Assembly (NCBI RefSeq): GCF_000185805.1
Contig: NC_014917.1
Coordinates: forward strand, 1 to 64,000
Direction: 5' to 3'
Length of the DNA stretch: 64,000 nucleotides
From: Thermovibrio ammonificans HB-1
GTDB taxonomy: Bacteria > Aquificota > Aquificia > Desulfurobacteriales > Desulfurobacteriaceae
This document shows, in pieces, positions 17,010 through 25,258 of the stretch. Both the position numbers and the translations under genes were made by a program. How positions within the stretch are numbered: the first letter of the stretch is position 1; every line of letters starts with the position of its first letter. The notes below the pieces were generated by a model. The model was not told the origin of the DNA, ran no database searches, and saw nothing but the letters and a program-made list of their open reading frames with translations.

Positions 17010-17261
17010 TTGACGGTTGACGACGCAGTGAGGCTGATAGCTTCCGCCGTCAAGGATAGAGACGTTACCAAGGCTCTTGAAACCGCCATGTGGCTTGAGA
17101 GGGAAGTGGTTAATACCTCTTTTAAGAGGGCCGTTATTGTGGTCATCGCGGCCCTGAGAACCGTCCAGACCGTTAATACGCCTTACACCTGGAGTATTTG
17201 TGATTCGGCCGTCAGGAATCTGGAGAAGAGCTTCCGCTCCCTGTATATGAGACGGCCTTAA
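17010..17261 (+). CDS. Hypothetical helical protein, 83 aa
   Basis: Small all-helical protein of unknown function. The TTG start has GAGGAGG seven bases upstream. The pattern (TVDDAVRLIASAVKDRDVTK, then ALETAMWLEREVV) suggests a helical bundle. It sits downstream of topA and overlaps the end of the convergent PLD-like gene by 4 bases. Confidence 0.5.
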   Translation: MTVDDAVRLIASAVKDRDVTKALETAMWLEREVVNTSFKRAVIVVIAALRTVQTVNTPYTWSICDSAVRNLEKSFRSLYMRRP

Positions 17262-18349
17262 TCGGCAGCGGCCGCTATTACCTGGGTGTAGGTATCCCCG
17301 TTAATCTTCTGAATCAGCACTGCTTCGTATGTTGTTCCTTCCTTCGGTTCTATCTCCAGCGGGAAGTACACCCTCGGAAGCTCTTCGAGGGAGGTTTCCA
17401 CCCTGTAGGTCTTACCTGAAGTTGAGGACTCTACCTTCACAACCCGGAACCTTTCGTAGATGACTCTGCGGGCAGTCGAGGAGTTTTTCAGGTTCTCTAT
17501 CTCCAAGTTCACGAGCTTGCGGGCAAGCTCTGAGTCGTCTATCTCTACTCCGACTTCCCTGAGCCTGTTGTTCTTCGACAGGAAGTTATAGCTGGTTATC
17601 GTGACCGAGTTCTCCCCTGCGAGGACCTTGTGGTGGACGTTATCCGCAAAGAGCTTCACCCTGCCGTTCGCCTTTGAAAGCGTTCTTGCAAGGAGCAGGA
17701 GTCCCTCGTCTCCGAACCTTACCGTGTTCCACTCTCTACCGATTACCAAAAAGAGGGTGGAGTCTTCCCTCTCAAGGAAGGCCTCAATCTCCGGAAGCCT
17801 CTTTTTAACGGCGTCCTCGGTGATAAAGGGAGAGGTTAGAAAGACTTTTCTTTCAGAGGCGAAAACCCTTGCAAAGAGCTTGTCGTGTTCATCGCTTGAA
17901 ACAAGCCTGTAGTTGTTTACCTTTCCGGTTCTGAGGTACTCCTTCATCTGCTGAAGCAGCTTCTCGGCTCCGGTTAGAGACCGAATTACCTCTCTCGGTA
18001 TGGAGCTTCTGAGCCTGCTTTCAAGGGTGGCTACCGTGTTCTCAAGGCTCTTCTTTTCAAGTTGCAAAAGGCTGAGCTGTTCCATCAGTCTTGAGTTCTC
18101 AGAGAGCTGGACCTGTAGCTGCCTGCTCTTCCGCTGAAGCTCCTCTTCGTATTTCCTAACGATTTCCTCCTTCTCCCTGACGAGTCTGTCGAGTTCCTGC
18201 CGGAGGGAGGAGGCCTCTCTGAAGATTACCTCTTTCTCCCTCTGTAGAGATTCCAGGGCTCGAAGCTCGTCTTCTCTGGAGGCCAGTAGCCTTGAGAGGG
18301 CGGCTCCTGTTACGGTTCCTATTACTGCTGCTGCGATTATCTCTAACAT
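17258..18349 (-). CDS. Membrane-anchored coiled coil with PLD-like domain
   Basis: 363 aa. Residues 1-22 form one membrane helix (LEIIAAAVIGTVTGAALSRL). Residues about 25-125 are a heptad coiled coil. Residues about 150-285 resemble a phospholipase-D/Nuc fold, ending with HHKVLAGENSVTITSYNF. This matches HxKxxxxD except that Glu replaces the Asp. Only one such motif is present, so activity would need a dimer, as in Nuc endonuclease. A strand-rich tail follows. It could act in DNA processing or exclusion at the membrane, which is unproven. The ATG has AGAGGGA upstream. Confidence 0.6.
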   Translation of the reverse strand: MLEIIAAAVIGTVTGAALSRLLASREDELRALESLQREKEVIFREASSLRQELDRLVREKEEIVRKYEEELQRKSRQLQVQLSENSRLMEQLSLLQLEKKSLENTVATLESRLRSSIPREVIRSLTGAEKLLQQMKEYLRTGKVNNYRLVSSDEHDKLFARVFASERKVFLTSPFITEDAVKKRLPEIEAFLEREDSTLFLVIGREWNTVRFGDEGLLLLARTLSKANGRVKLFADNVHHKVLAGENSVTITSYNFLSKNNRLREVGVEIDDSELARKLVNLEIENLKNSSTARRVIYERFRVVKVESSTSGKTYRVETSLEELPRVYFPLEIEPKEGTTYEAVLIQKINGDTYTQVIAAAAD

Positions 18350-18376
18350 GATTCCCTCTGAAACACCAATCTTCCC

Positions 18377-18390
18377 TATAATTAATAGGG
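18377..18390. promoter_or_regulatory. Bidirectional promoter for PLD-like gene and pilin operon
   Basis: CCCTATAATTAATAGGG: TATAAT for the plus strand and TATTAATTATAGGG on the minus strand. The plus ATG (pilin) is at 18417 and the minus ATG is at 18349. Confidence 0.55.
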
Positions 18391-18416
18391 AGAAACCGAG
18401 CTCTTTGGAGGAAGAA

Positions 18417-18710
18417 ATGAGGAGGCACCTCGGGCTTGTCGTGTTTGCCCTAATTCTGTTTGCTGCGTTCTCGCAGAACGCCTGGGCTTTGAAAGATTTT
18501 AATACCGTTCAGGAGGGACTGAACTCCTGGGCCAACGACTTGGTTGAACTACTCGGAGGGCCAGGAGGGGCAGTCCTTGCAGGAATAGGAGCTATAGGCC
18601 TCTTCTTCGAATCGAAGTTCACAGAGAGCAAGCTCCTAATGTTCGGAACGTTCATGATTACGATAGCTCCATTTCTGATTGCCTTGGTACTGAAGACCCT
18701 GTACCTTTAG
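18417..18710 (+). CDS. TraA/VirB2-like pilin
   Basis: Probable conjugative pilin precursor, 97 aa. A signal peptide (MRRHLGLVVFALILFAAFSQNAWA) is followed by a short polar region and two hydrophobic helices. These are separated by a small basic/acidic loop (GGAVLAGIGAIGLFFESKF ... FGTFMITIAPFLIALVLKTL), the classic VirB2/TraA topology. The ATG at 18417 with TTGGAGGAAGAA is chosen over an in-frame ATG at 18348 that lies before the promoter. It is followed by TraL- and TraE-like genes, the F-plasmid order. Confidence 0.75.
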   Translation: MRRHLGLVVFALILFAAFSQNAWALKDFNTVQEGLNSWANDLVELLGGPGGAVLAGIGAIGLFFESKFTESKLLMFGTFMITIAPFLIALVLKTLYL

Positions 18711-18718
18711 GGGGCGTT

Positions 18719-19102
18719 TTGAAGAAGAACTTCAAGTATCTCTTTGAGGACAAAAAAATCTTCGGCTTCTATACTGACGAGCTCTCGGTTGCACTTCTAG
18801 CCGGAATAGCGGTTGCCTTGCCCGTTTACGCGTTCTCAAGCGATTCCGACCTGGTTATTTTCCGGAAGCTCGGGGGCTTCTTCCTGCTTTCCATAATCGC
18901 CTTCGTAGCCTCTGTCGTACTCTCAACGATGAGGGCCGTAAGAGGTAACGACGATAAGACCTTCTACGTCAAACTGCTCGGTAGAGATGAATCTCCCAAG
19001 ACCTTGAAAGGGAAGTTCGCCAAGTTCGTTCTGTATCTGATTGTCGTGGACAAGGTGAAAGGAAAGGAGCGGATAACGAAGACGAGAGACTACTCTCCGT
19101 AG
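18719..19102 (+). CDS. TraL/VirB3-like inner-membrane protein
   Basis: 127 aa. A cytoplasmic N-terminus precedes two membrane helices (VALLAGIAVALPVYAF and FFLLSIIAFVASVVLS), and the C-terminus is basic. Size, topology and position between pilin and TraE-like genes match TraL/VirB3. The start is TTG with a weak ribosome site (GGGGGCGTTT), so it may be coupled to the pilin gene 8 bases upstream. Confidence 0.65.
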   Translation: MKKNFKYLFEDKKIFGFYTDELSVALLAGIAVALPVYAFSSDSDLVIFRKLGGFFLLSIIAFVASVVLSTMRAVRGNDDKTFYVKLLGRDESPKTLKGKFAKFVLYLIVVDKVKGKERITKTRDYSP

Positions 19103-19111
19103 GAGTCTTGA

Positions 19112-19738
19112 ATGGAGAAAAAGCATCTTCGGGAACTTCTCGAGGAGATTTACGGCGGGCAAACAAACGCCCTTGAGAGGGCCGGAAGACTTATAACCGC
19201 CTGGAAGGTTGCTACCGGCGTATTTGCCTTTGCCTTTCTGATTACCCTGGGAGCTCTCCTGTGGACGCTGACCCACCCGTTTGAGATTTCGGTTAAGGGG
19301 CTTCCCGTAAGGGGAGTCGGCGGTTTTGGAGTTGACGTGGTAACTCCAAAGCAGTTAAAGGAGTTCGGCAAGAACGCAACCTATCTGCTGTGCAACCTTA
19401 ACGAAGACAACCTACCGGACCGTTTTGACGCCCTTGAGACGATTTCCACTCCCGACTGGGCAAGGGAGATTAAGGCCCTCCTTCCCGATACCGAGAGGAA
19501 GTTCAGAGAGCTTCAGATGACCCAGACCTGCTCGGTTGAGGACTCGATGGTTGAGGTTAAACCCCTTGCGAGGGACACTTTCCTCGTTAAAGTCCCGGCC
19601 AGAATGCACTACTGGATAAAGGGAAGGGAGACGCAGGGCGTTCGCTACTACACCTTTGTTGTCAAAACCTGCCCCGCCACCGGAGAAAATCCTTACGGTT
19701 TCTGCATAAAGGAGTGGGAGATAAAAGATGTTGATTAA
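19112..19738 (+). CDS. TraE/VirB8-like channel protein
   Basis: 208 aa bitopic protein. It has a short cytoplasmic N-terminus, one membrane helix at about residues 31-53 (VATGVFAFAFLITLGALLW), and a periplasmic domain of about 150 aa with paired cysteines. TraE-like proteins scaffold the F-type channel at the inner membrane. TAGGAG precedes the ATG. The last 11 bases overlap the next gene. Confidence 0.65.
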   Translation: MEKKHLRELLEEIYGGQTNALERAGRLITAWKVATGVFAFAFLITLGALLWTLTHPFEISVKGLPVRGVGGFGVDVVTPKQLKEFGKNATYLLCNLNEDNLPDRFDALETISTPDWAREIKALLPDTERKFRELQMTQTCSVEDSMVEVKPLARDTFLVKVPARMHYWIKGRETQGVRYYTFVVKTCPATGENPYGFCIKEWEIKDVD

Positions 19739-20240
19739 GCCGCTGATGAGGTTCCGGGACGAGTCGGTGGGCGGAGTAAGGGAGGGAGCTCTCACTGAGG
19801 CTGACGTTCCGGACAGGAGAACGATTTACTATCAGGCCAGGATTGACGGCAGAACCTACTCGGGGATAAGGGTTTTCCACCGTCTCGGAGCCCACCTTAC
19901 CCTCTGGAGGGTCAACCTTGAGGAAATGAAGGAAGAGCTTCTTGAGGGTTGGGAGAAGGTGGTTGACTTCGTGGAAGGGAGAGAGGTTTCCATCGAGCCT
20001 TTTAGGCCCGTGAAGCTCTCGCTTATCTACGGCGAGGGAGACTTCTCTCCTTACAACTACTGCACCGTAAGGACGTTTACCGGGAGCTTCACCTTTGTAG
20101 AGGCTGACACCGAGGAGTCTGCAAGGTTCGGTTTTCCGGTCAGGGACCTGAAAGGCAGAGACCTTGAGGTGGCCTCGGTGCTCTTCTCGCCGCCCCTGCA
20201 CTCTTTCCTCTCCCTGAGAGCCCTGAACCTGCTGAGGTAG
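19728..20240 (+). CDS. Hypothetical conjugation-operon protein, 170 aa
   Basis: Unknown. There is no signal peptide or membrane helix. It is strand-rich with segments such as RRTIYYQARIDGRTYSGIRV and a helix-rich centre. It lies between TraE-like and TraU-like genes, overlapping the first by 11 bases and 2 bases short of the second, so it is clearly part of the transfer operon. It does not look like TraK or TraW. Confidence 0.55.
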   Translation: MLIKPLMRFRDESVGGVREGALTEADVPDRRTIYYQARIDGRTYSGIRVFHRLGAHLTLWRVNLEEMKEELLEGWEKVVDFVEGREVSIEPFRPVKLSLIYGEGDFSPYNYCTVRTFTGSFTFVEADTEESARFGFPVRDLKGRDLEVASVLFSPPLHSFLSLRALNLLR

Positions 20241-20242
20241 CT

Positions 20243-21244
20243 GTGAGGAAGCTCGGAGCTATCCTGCTACTGCTCCTGCTCTTCTTTGTCTCACCTGCAC
20301 GTGCAGGGATTACCGATACGGACCTTAAAAACTGGCTTGATTTCAATTGTATAGACTTCAGGATAAAGGGTATCTGCGTAAGGCACCACCACTTTCACAT
20401 TCAGGTGGGCCTGAGAATCTCCTACTACCTCCCCGTGGCTGTTGTGGAAGCTCCTCCTAATCCATATCAGACTGAGCTTGCCTTTTTGAAGCCGATAATG
20501 CAGCTTTCAAAGCCTCTCGTCGATAGGTTGATGGAAAGTCTTCTCGGCCAGGACTACTACGAGTTTGGCGGGAACGTCTGCGGCGTTGAGGACACCTACT
20601 ACAGAGAGGTTCACATTGTCTCCTTCCCGGGGCTCGCAAATCCGGTTCTTCAGTTAATAGCCACCTGCGACCGACCGCCTTCCCTTTACTTCCTCTGGTT
20701 GTCTGAGACGGACCCGATTCAGTGGAGGTTCGGTGTAAAGGACTACATATCCGCCGTGGCTTCGATTCCGGCAAAGATAAACTCTCTGGTTAACACGCTT
20801 TCGAGCTTCTCCAGCTCCATCTCCTCCTCCTCTCCCTCGGCTCTGTTCCAGTCCCTAAAGGATAGGTTGCGGGGACTGGAACAGAAGCTCTCTTCCTACA
20901 AGCCGGAAGACTTTAAAGAGCTCTTTAAAACGCTTCAGCAGGGAGCTGACCTCCTGTCGAAGAAGATTCCGGACGGCGGGTGGGGCAGTAAGTTCCCCCA
21001 CACGGGCTATGTTCACGATATTTCTTCGACAGTTGCCTACCACCTTATGGCCGTAAGGGCTTTAGACTACGCTTTTCCCCTCAAGCCCAGGTGGGGAGTT
21101 GACAAGTTTCAGGAGGTCTATCCGGAACAAACCGGCTGTTATACCTTGGGGAGTGACCGGGTAAAGACCGAGTACGGGAAGCTCCTCAAGGGTGAAACGC
21201 TGGTTTGGATTTATTGGTATAGGTTTGAGTGCTGTTTGTTTTAG
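20243..21244 (+). CDS. TraU-like mating-pair protein
   Basis: 333 aa exported protein. The signal peptide is MRKLGAILLLLLLFFVSPARA. Cysteines are frequent, and the N-terminal pattern RIKGICVRHH ... GLRISYYLPVAVVE resembles the conserved start of TraU (cysteine pair, then a GLxxSYWEPVxxVE-type segment). It ends with a Cys-Cys pair (YRFECCLF), also typical. Length matches F TraU (about 330). A Ser-rich stretch lies in the middle (SFSSSISSSSPSAL). It would act in the periplasm in mating-pair stabilisation and DNA transfer. The GTG start has GAGGTAG upstream. Confidence 0.65.
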   Translation: MRKLGAILLLLLLFFVSPARAGITDTDLKNWLDFNCIDFRIKGICVRHHHFHIQVGLRISYYLPVAVVEAPPNPYQTELAFLKPIMQLSKPLVDRLMESLLGQDYYEFGGNVCGVEDTYYREVHIVSFPGLANPVLQLIATCDRPPSLYFLWLSETDPIQWRFGVKDYISAVASIPAKINSLVNTLSSFSSSISSSSPSALFQSLKDRLRGLEQKLSSYKPEDFKELFKTLQQGADLLSKKIPDGGWGSKFPHTGYVHDISSTVAYHLMAVRALDYAFPLKPRWGVDKFQEVYPEQTGCYTLGSDRVKTEYGKLLKGETLVWIYWYRFECCLF

Positions 21245-21534
21245 GTGCTAAAAGAGGTAAGCAATGGTGTGGGAGAAGCTGCTGTTACCCGTTGTTGAGT
21301 TTAGGGAAGAACACTTCCCCATAAAGTAGGGCTGTATTCAACATTGTAACCGCATTCAATCCTCTCAAAAGAGTAAACTGAAACTTCATTGTTTATACGT
21401 CATCGTTTATATATACCTGCGAAGAAGATTTCACTTCACTTTGTTTTCTTTGTGAGGGTGCTTATATTAAACAATAATAATACTCTGATGGGGCGGCCCC
21501 ACCCGCCCCAAATAAAAAGGAAGGAGGTGTAACC
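21245..21534. promoter_or_regulatory. Leader region of the 22-codon ORF
   Basis: 290 bases without a larger gene. A tandem 14-bp repeat (TCATTGTTTATACG, then TCATCGTTTATATA) occupies 21386-21413. Its AT-rich second copy could serve as a -10. A GC stem (GGGGCGG / CCGCCCC) at 21490-21509 precedes AAGGAGGTG, the ribosome site of the small ORF at 21535. Confidence 0.45.
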
Positions 21535-21603
21535 ATGAAATGGTGCTTGCTTTTCAAGGTGATTCTACTTGCCTTGGAGTTTGTCCACTGGCTCTGCTGT
21601 TAG
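21535..21603 (+). CDS. 22-aa hydrophobic peptide between hairpins
   Basis: Begins MKWCLLFKVILLALEF and ends with HWLCC. It is one hydrophobic helix with a Lys near the front and Cys/Trp at both ends. It has an excellent ribosome site (AAGGAGGTGTAACC). A GC hairpin lies just upstream, and the stop codon sits in the loop of another hairpin. The size and helix resemble type I toxin peptides or small membrane regulators. No antisense RNA gene could be identified with confidence. Confidence 0.5.
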   Translation: MKWCLLFKVILLALEFVHWLCC

Positions 21604-21640
21604 AGCCAGTGGGAACCGGGCCTGGGCCCGGTTCCCTTTC
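21585..21640 (+). terminator. Two back-to-back perfect hairpins
   Basis: First stem CCACTGGCTCT (21585-21595) with AGAGCCAGTGG (21602-21612). The second is GGGAACCGGGCC (21611-21622) with GGCCCGGTTCCC (21625-21636), loop TG, followed by TTTC. The stems share two bases. The second is probably a terminator. The first holds the stop codon of the small ORF. Confidence 0.6.
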
Positions 21641-21709
21641 AATGTAACAATTTATATTGAATATAAATGATTTTCCACTCTTAGTTTTCCACTCTCAACT
21701 TCAGAAAGG

Positions 21710-21820
21710 TTATAACGTTAGAATCAAAATCTCTACCGAAAAGATAACGAGAACTGCAAGCGTGAAGAGAAGCATCAGCCCTACCGTGTAAAGAATCTCC
21801 CTAAGAGTAAGGCATTTCAT
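21710..21820 (-). CDS. 36-aa membrane peptide
   Basis: Begins MKCLTLREILYTVGLML and continues as one long hydrophobic helix (LLFTLAVLVIFSVEILILTL). GAGGAGG lies seven bases before the ATG, which is inside the last codons of the membrane protein at 21801-22724 in another frame. It is therefore a plausible translationally coupled small gene. Function unknown. Confidence 0.5.
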   Translation of the reverse strand: MKCLTLREILYTVGLMLLFTLAVLVIFSVEILILTL

Positions 21821-22724
21821 ACATCTTCCTCCTCAGGGACCTGACTTTCCACTTGAAGAGGAAAACAGTCAGAAGCGGTATGAGAAGGGTGGCCATTTCA
21901 ATCTTCTCCGAGAAAGCGTTCATGATGAAAACTGCAAGGTAGTAGATTAGCCATTGGGCGTTTTCGGGAGTTGCACCGTACTTGTAGAGGAGAACGGCCA
22001 GTATCCCGAGGATACTACCGGCGGTTGTCAGCATAAGGCCGACGGCGTTGATGTAGTCTTTTCGTGTCAGGAACATTAGACCCAGCCCGAGCGAGAACAG
22101 TAAAACTGCTCCTGCAACGATTCCGATGTGGAAGACTTCAAAGTGGCTCTGGATAAAGTCGTAAACTCTGGGCAGGAGCCAGCTCATAACTCCTTCTCCC
22201 TTGAGGCTCACTATTACCATTCTGACTATTGAAAGCAGCAGGAGAACCGTAAGTCCAAGCCAATAGCCCATGAGGAAGTTCTTCACCCTTACGAAGAGAT
22301 ACCCTTCCGGGTAAATGATGTACCTCTTTATGAACATTACAGGGACGGCAGAGAGAATGGCCGCCGTGGCAACGGTTACGACTATCTTGTACGCGGGACT
22401 CTCAAAGAGGAGCTTCTCAACCCTCATAGAGTCCGGACTGTATTTCACCCAGAACTCTATTATCAGAAAGAATAGGAGGGCTGCCAGAGAGGTTATGTGG
22501 AAGAAGAACGCCACGAATATTCCCTCTCCCTGGAGTTTGAACTTCAGGGGGAGAGTAGCGGACTTCTCTCCTTCTCTTATCGGCTCACCCAGAAGGCTCT
22601 CTTTGAAGAGCAGGTCGTCAAAGTGGGCAACGATTCTCAGAAAGCGTTTTTCTTCCTTGTTCCTGGGCTTTTTGTATTCGAGGTTCTCCTCTATCGCTAT
22701 CCGTCTTGCCTCTTCGTCGTGCAC
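21801..22724 (-). CDS. Polytopic membrane protein, 307 aa
   Basis: Unknown integral membrane protein. The N-terminal 70 residues are charged and cytoplasmic. About seven hydrophobic helices follow (for example FVAFFFHITSLAALLFFLI and VLLFSLGLGLMFL). The GTG start overlaps the upstream small membrane gene by 28 bases. It lies among transfer genes between TraU- and TraF-like proteins, on the opposite strand. An exclusion or channel role is only a guess. Confidence 0.6.
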   Translation of the reverse strand: MHDEEARRIAIEENLEYKKPRNKEEKRFLRIVAHFDDLLFKESLLGEPIREGEKSATLPLKFKLQGEGIFVAFFFHITSLAALLFFLIIEFWVKYSPDSMRVEKLLFESPAYKIVVTVATAAILSAVPVMFIKRYIIYPEGYLFVRVKNFLMGYWLGLTVLLLLSIVRMVIVSLKGEGVMSWLLPRVYDFIQSHFEVFHIGIVAGAVLLFSLGLGLMFLTRKDYINAVGLMLTTAGSILGILAVLLYKYGATPENAQWLIYYLAVFIMNAFSEKIEMATLLIPLLTVFLFKWKVRSLRRKMYEMPYS

Positions 22725-22987
22725 CCGATTACCTCCACCGTTTTACCTATCAGGTAGGCGAGTCCGAGCGCTCCGATAGCCGCTCCTATGTAGAGGAAGT
22801 CCTTTATCAGGTCGATTACGGCCCACCAGAAAAGTGTAGACTCGGGAATTATGAGGCTCCCGATACCCGAACTCCCGGTACCCGAACAAACGGGGAGGCT
22901 CTCCTTCCACCTGTTCAGTTCGGGCGTTAGGAGAAAGGGGAGAAGTATCAAGAGAGAAAACGCCGGAACCAAGTATCTCTCCCTCAT
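22697..22987 (-). CDS. Small membrane protein, 96 aa
   Basis: Two predicted membrane helices: one at the N-terminus (YLVPAFSLLILLPFLLT, possibly a signal anchor) and one at about residues 62-85 (FLYIGAAIGALGLAYLIG). They are separated by a Gly/Ser-rich loop with a cysteine. Unknown function. The start overlaps the upstream gene by 4 bases. Confidence 0.55.
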   Translation of the reverse strand: MRERYLVPAFSLLILLPFLLTPELNRWKESLPVCSGTGSSGIGSLIIPESTLFWWAVIDLIKDFLYIGAAIGALGLAYLIGKTVEVIGCTTKRQDG

Positions 22988-23319
22988 CTTTCCTCCGGGC
23001 TGAATGGGTATCTCGTCAGGTAAACGATTCCTTTTTCAGAGTCGACTATCACGGTGATGTCCTCGCCGGTGGCTATTTTGAACCTGCCGCACCTGTAGAA
23101 GGCCCTGTTTGCCTGCTCAACAAACGGTAGTATGCGCCTTATGTCTTGCGGGCCGTAGGCGTAGGAGTTCTGAATGATTAGTTCGACCTGAGACAGGCAG
23201 GTTGGGTAGGGAAGCTCCCTGTAGTGCGGTTCCTGCCCGCAGGAATTGCACGCTCCGTAGGAGCTTCCGGCTATCACCAGCCCCGCAATAACTGCTATTG
23301 CGGCACTTCTCACTCCCAC
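22984..23319 (-). CDS. Exported small protein with cysteines
   Basis: 111 aa. A signal peptide (GVRSAAIAVIAGLVIAGSSYG) is followed by ACNSCGQEPHYRE and two further cysteines, suggesting disulfides in the periplasm. The GTG start is preceded by GGAGGTGATACA. It is first of a three- or four-gene minus-strand operon. The promoter lies at 23338-23343. The DNA contains one full copy of the dispersed palindrome (23230-23245), which encodes the CGQE segment. Function unknown. Confidence 0.6.
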   Translation of the reverse strand: MGVRSAAIAVIAGLVIAGSSYGACNSCGQEPHYRELPYPTCLSQVELIIQNSYAYGPQDIRRILPFVEQANRAFYRCGRFKIATGEDITVIVDSEKGIVYLTRYPFSPEER

Positions 23320-23332
23320 TGTATCACCTCCA

Positions 23333-23360
23333 TAATAATTATAGGGACGAAACCTATAAT
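23333..23360. promoter_or_regulatory. Divergent promoter pair
   Basis: ATTATA at 23338-23343 gives TATAAT for the minus gene (start 23319). CCTATAAT at 23353-23360 serves the plus gene (start 23389). Confidence 0.5.
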
Positions 23361-23388
23361 TTAATAGACAAAGCGACGGGGCAAAGCT

Positions 23389-24093
23389 GTGAAGAGAGTT
23401 CTGCTACTTGTATTGCTGTTGACGGTTACGGCACAGGCTAAGGATTTCAACTACGGCCTGTGGGGAGATAGGGCGCAGGTGGAAAAAAGGCAGCAGGTTA
23501 AGAAGTCCGTGAAGAGCGTTCCTGCGGGCAGGAATCACAAAGAAGAGACCTTCTCCTGGCAGGACTTCCTCCCTGAGAACCTTCCTCGTCCCTTCCGGAA
23601 GCTCCTTGAGAACCCCTCTCCCGAGAACGTCCGCAAGTATTGGAGAGCCTACGAGGAGTTTGTCAGTCGTGTGGCCGAAGCGGAGAAGCAGGTGAGACTG
23701 CTTCAACTTGAGTTTGCCCGCAGGATTTCTTCAAAGTATCAGCTCTACTACTTCTTCTCTCCCTCCTGCCCTGCATGCCGCCGCTATTCCCCGCTCCTTT
23801 TTGCCTCTCTGCTCCGGGAAGGTTTCAACCTTCCCACTAAGGCCTTTGTCGTCGGAGACCTCAACAGCGGCAGGCTCTTTGCGGCGGCACTCGGAATAGC
23901 AGAGGTAAGGCAGGCTACTCCGGAGCTTCTGTCTCAGCTCGGAGTATCTGCTCTTCCCACGGCCGTTCTACTTGAGGGAGATAGGGTTGTGGCAGAGCTG
24001 ACCGGAGCTGAGGTTCTGAAGCTCGTAAACTTCCTGAAGGAGAAGAGAGATGAGGCGATTGAGTCTTCTGTTGACACTTCTTCTAACCGGTAG
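23389..24093 (+). CDS. TraF-like thioredoxin-fold protein
   Basis: 234 aa periplasmic protein. The signal peptide is MKRVLLLVLLLTVTAQA. A thioredoxin-like domain in the second half has the CxxC site FFSPSCPACRRYSPLL and a cis-Pro loop (GVSALPTAVLLEGD). F-type TraF has this fold, often without the active-site cysteines. Here they are kept, as in TrbB, so it may handle disulfides of Cys-rich transfer proteins. The GTG start has a weak ribosome site. Its end overlaps the TraH-like gene by 44 bases. Confidence 0.7.
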   Translation: MKRVLLLVLLLTVTAQAKDFNYGLWGDRAQVEKRQQVKKSVKSVPAGRNHKEETFSWQDFLPENLPRPFRKLLENPSPENVRKYWRAYEEFVSRVAEAEKQVRLLQLEFARRISSKYQLYYFFSPSCPACRRYSPLLFASLLREGFNLPTKAFVVGDLNSGRLFAAALGIAEVRQATPELLSQLGVSALPTAVLLEGDRVVAELTGAEVLKLVNFLKEKRDEAIESSVDTSSNR

Positions 24094-25258
24094 TGCCTTT
24101 GCAGACCCGTTGACGGGTGTCAAGGGCTTTGAATACAGGGCTTATAGAACCTCTCCGCCCTCGAATATCGCAAACCTGAAAATCGGAACGAGCAGCCGGC
24201 TCTCGTGCGACGCGCTCGGTTTTACAACAGACTACTCAGCCGTCTGGGACAACGTGAAAAACATTGCCGACACGGTGGTAAGCAACAAGAAAACGCTCCT
24301 TTTGGGAGCTGCTCAATACCTACTCGCAAAGGTGGCTCCGTCCCTGTATTCCGTTCTTGCCAAGCTGAACTCCATGGCAGAGCTTGCCCTCAAGTACAAC
24401 TTCGACGCTTGTGCCCTCTACAAGAAGGCCCAAGAAGAGGCGAGTAAGAACGGTAAAGGGCTTGAGGGACTGTGCATGTCTGTTGTCGGAGACCCTGACA
24501 TATGTTCTGCCCCCGGGAAGGCCCTTGAGGCCGTTTTCGGCAAACGTAAGGTTGACGTAGTTGACGAGATAGTCAAGGACCCGGATACGGCCGACCTCAT
24601 AAAGGCCGTGATAGGAACCGTTGTCTTTGAGGCCAACGGAGGTTCTCTGGAGACCTCCTACTACTCTCCCGCCTGGCACCTTGCGGACGTTTACTCTGCC
24701 TTTTACAAGACCTACTACGACAAATACCGGGAAATAGCAGAGAAGATTCACGACGGGAAGCTCTCGGCCGACGAGTACTACAGGGACTACGGGCCCTGGA
24801 TAACGGTAGGCGGGGAGATTGACCTTAAAAAGGTGAAGCTCACCTCTTCCGGAATCGACCTGACGGACGCAAAATACGGGGGCTATCAGATACCCTACGA
24901 CTTCTTCTATCAGGTTGCCCACTTCAGTCCGTCGGTGGCTTTCGCCTATGTAAATCAAATGGCCCAATACGCTGCCGCTCTTGACCTACAGAGCTTCCTC
25001 TCCGCCGTTGAGGAGGCCCTGTCTGCGGGTAGCAACTCTACCGGTAAAGGGGGCGTTCTCGAAAACAAGGCCCTGCTGGACAGGGTAGAGAAACAGTACC
25101 GAACCTTTGCAAGTAGCTTCGGTCAAGCCAGCAGAAGGAACATCATTGCCCTTGAGCAGTCTGCCGCCGAGAGATACAGAACCATGATTGCCGATTCTCT
25201 GAAAGTTCCATCGACGGGAAGGAAGCTCATGGAAGCTATTATGCAGGGGCCGGGGTAG
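24050..25258 (+). CDS. TraH-like pilus assembly protein
   Basis: 402 aa exported protein. It has a signal peptide (MRRLSLLLTLLLTGSAFA) and several cysteines (RLSCDALGFTTDY, FDACALYK, LCMSVVGDPDIC). The helical C-terminal region is rich in Ala/Ser/Gln. Length, cysteines and position directly after a TraF-like gene fit F-type TraH, which works in pilus extension. Sequence similarity is only suggestive. GAAGGAGAAG precedes the ATG. Confidence 0.55.
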   Translation: MRRLSLLLTLLLTGSAFADPLTGVKGFEYRAYRTSPPSNIANLKIGTSSRLSCDALGFTTDYSAVWDNVKNIADTVVSNKKTLLLGAAQYLLAKVAPSLYSVLAKLNSMAELALKYNFDACALYKKAQEEASKNGKGLEGLCMSVVGDPDICSAPGKALEAVFGKRKVDVVDEIVKDPDTADLIKAVIGTVVFEANGGSLETSYYSPAWHLADVYSAFYKTYYDKYREIAEKIHDGKLSADEYYRDYGPWITVGGEIDLKKVKLTSSGIDLTDAKYGGYQIPYDFFYQVAHFSPSVAFAYVNQMAQYAAALDLQSFLSAVEEALSAGSNSTGKGGVLENKALLDRVEKQYRTFASSFGQASRRNIIALEQSAAERYRTMIADSLKVPSTGRKLMEAIMQGPG

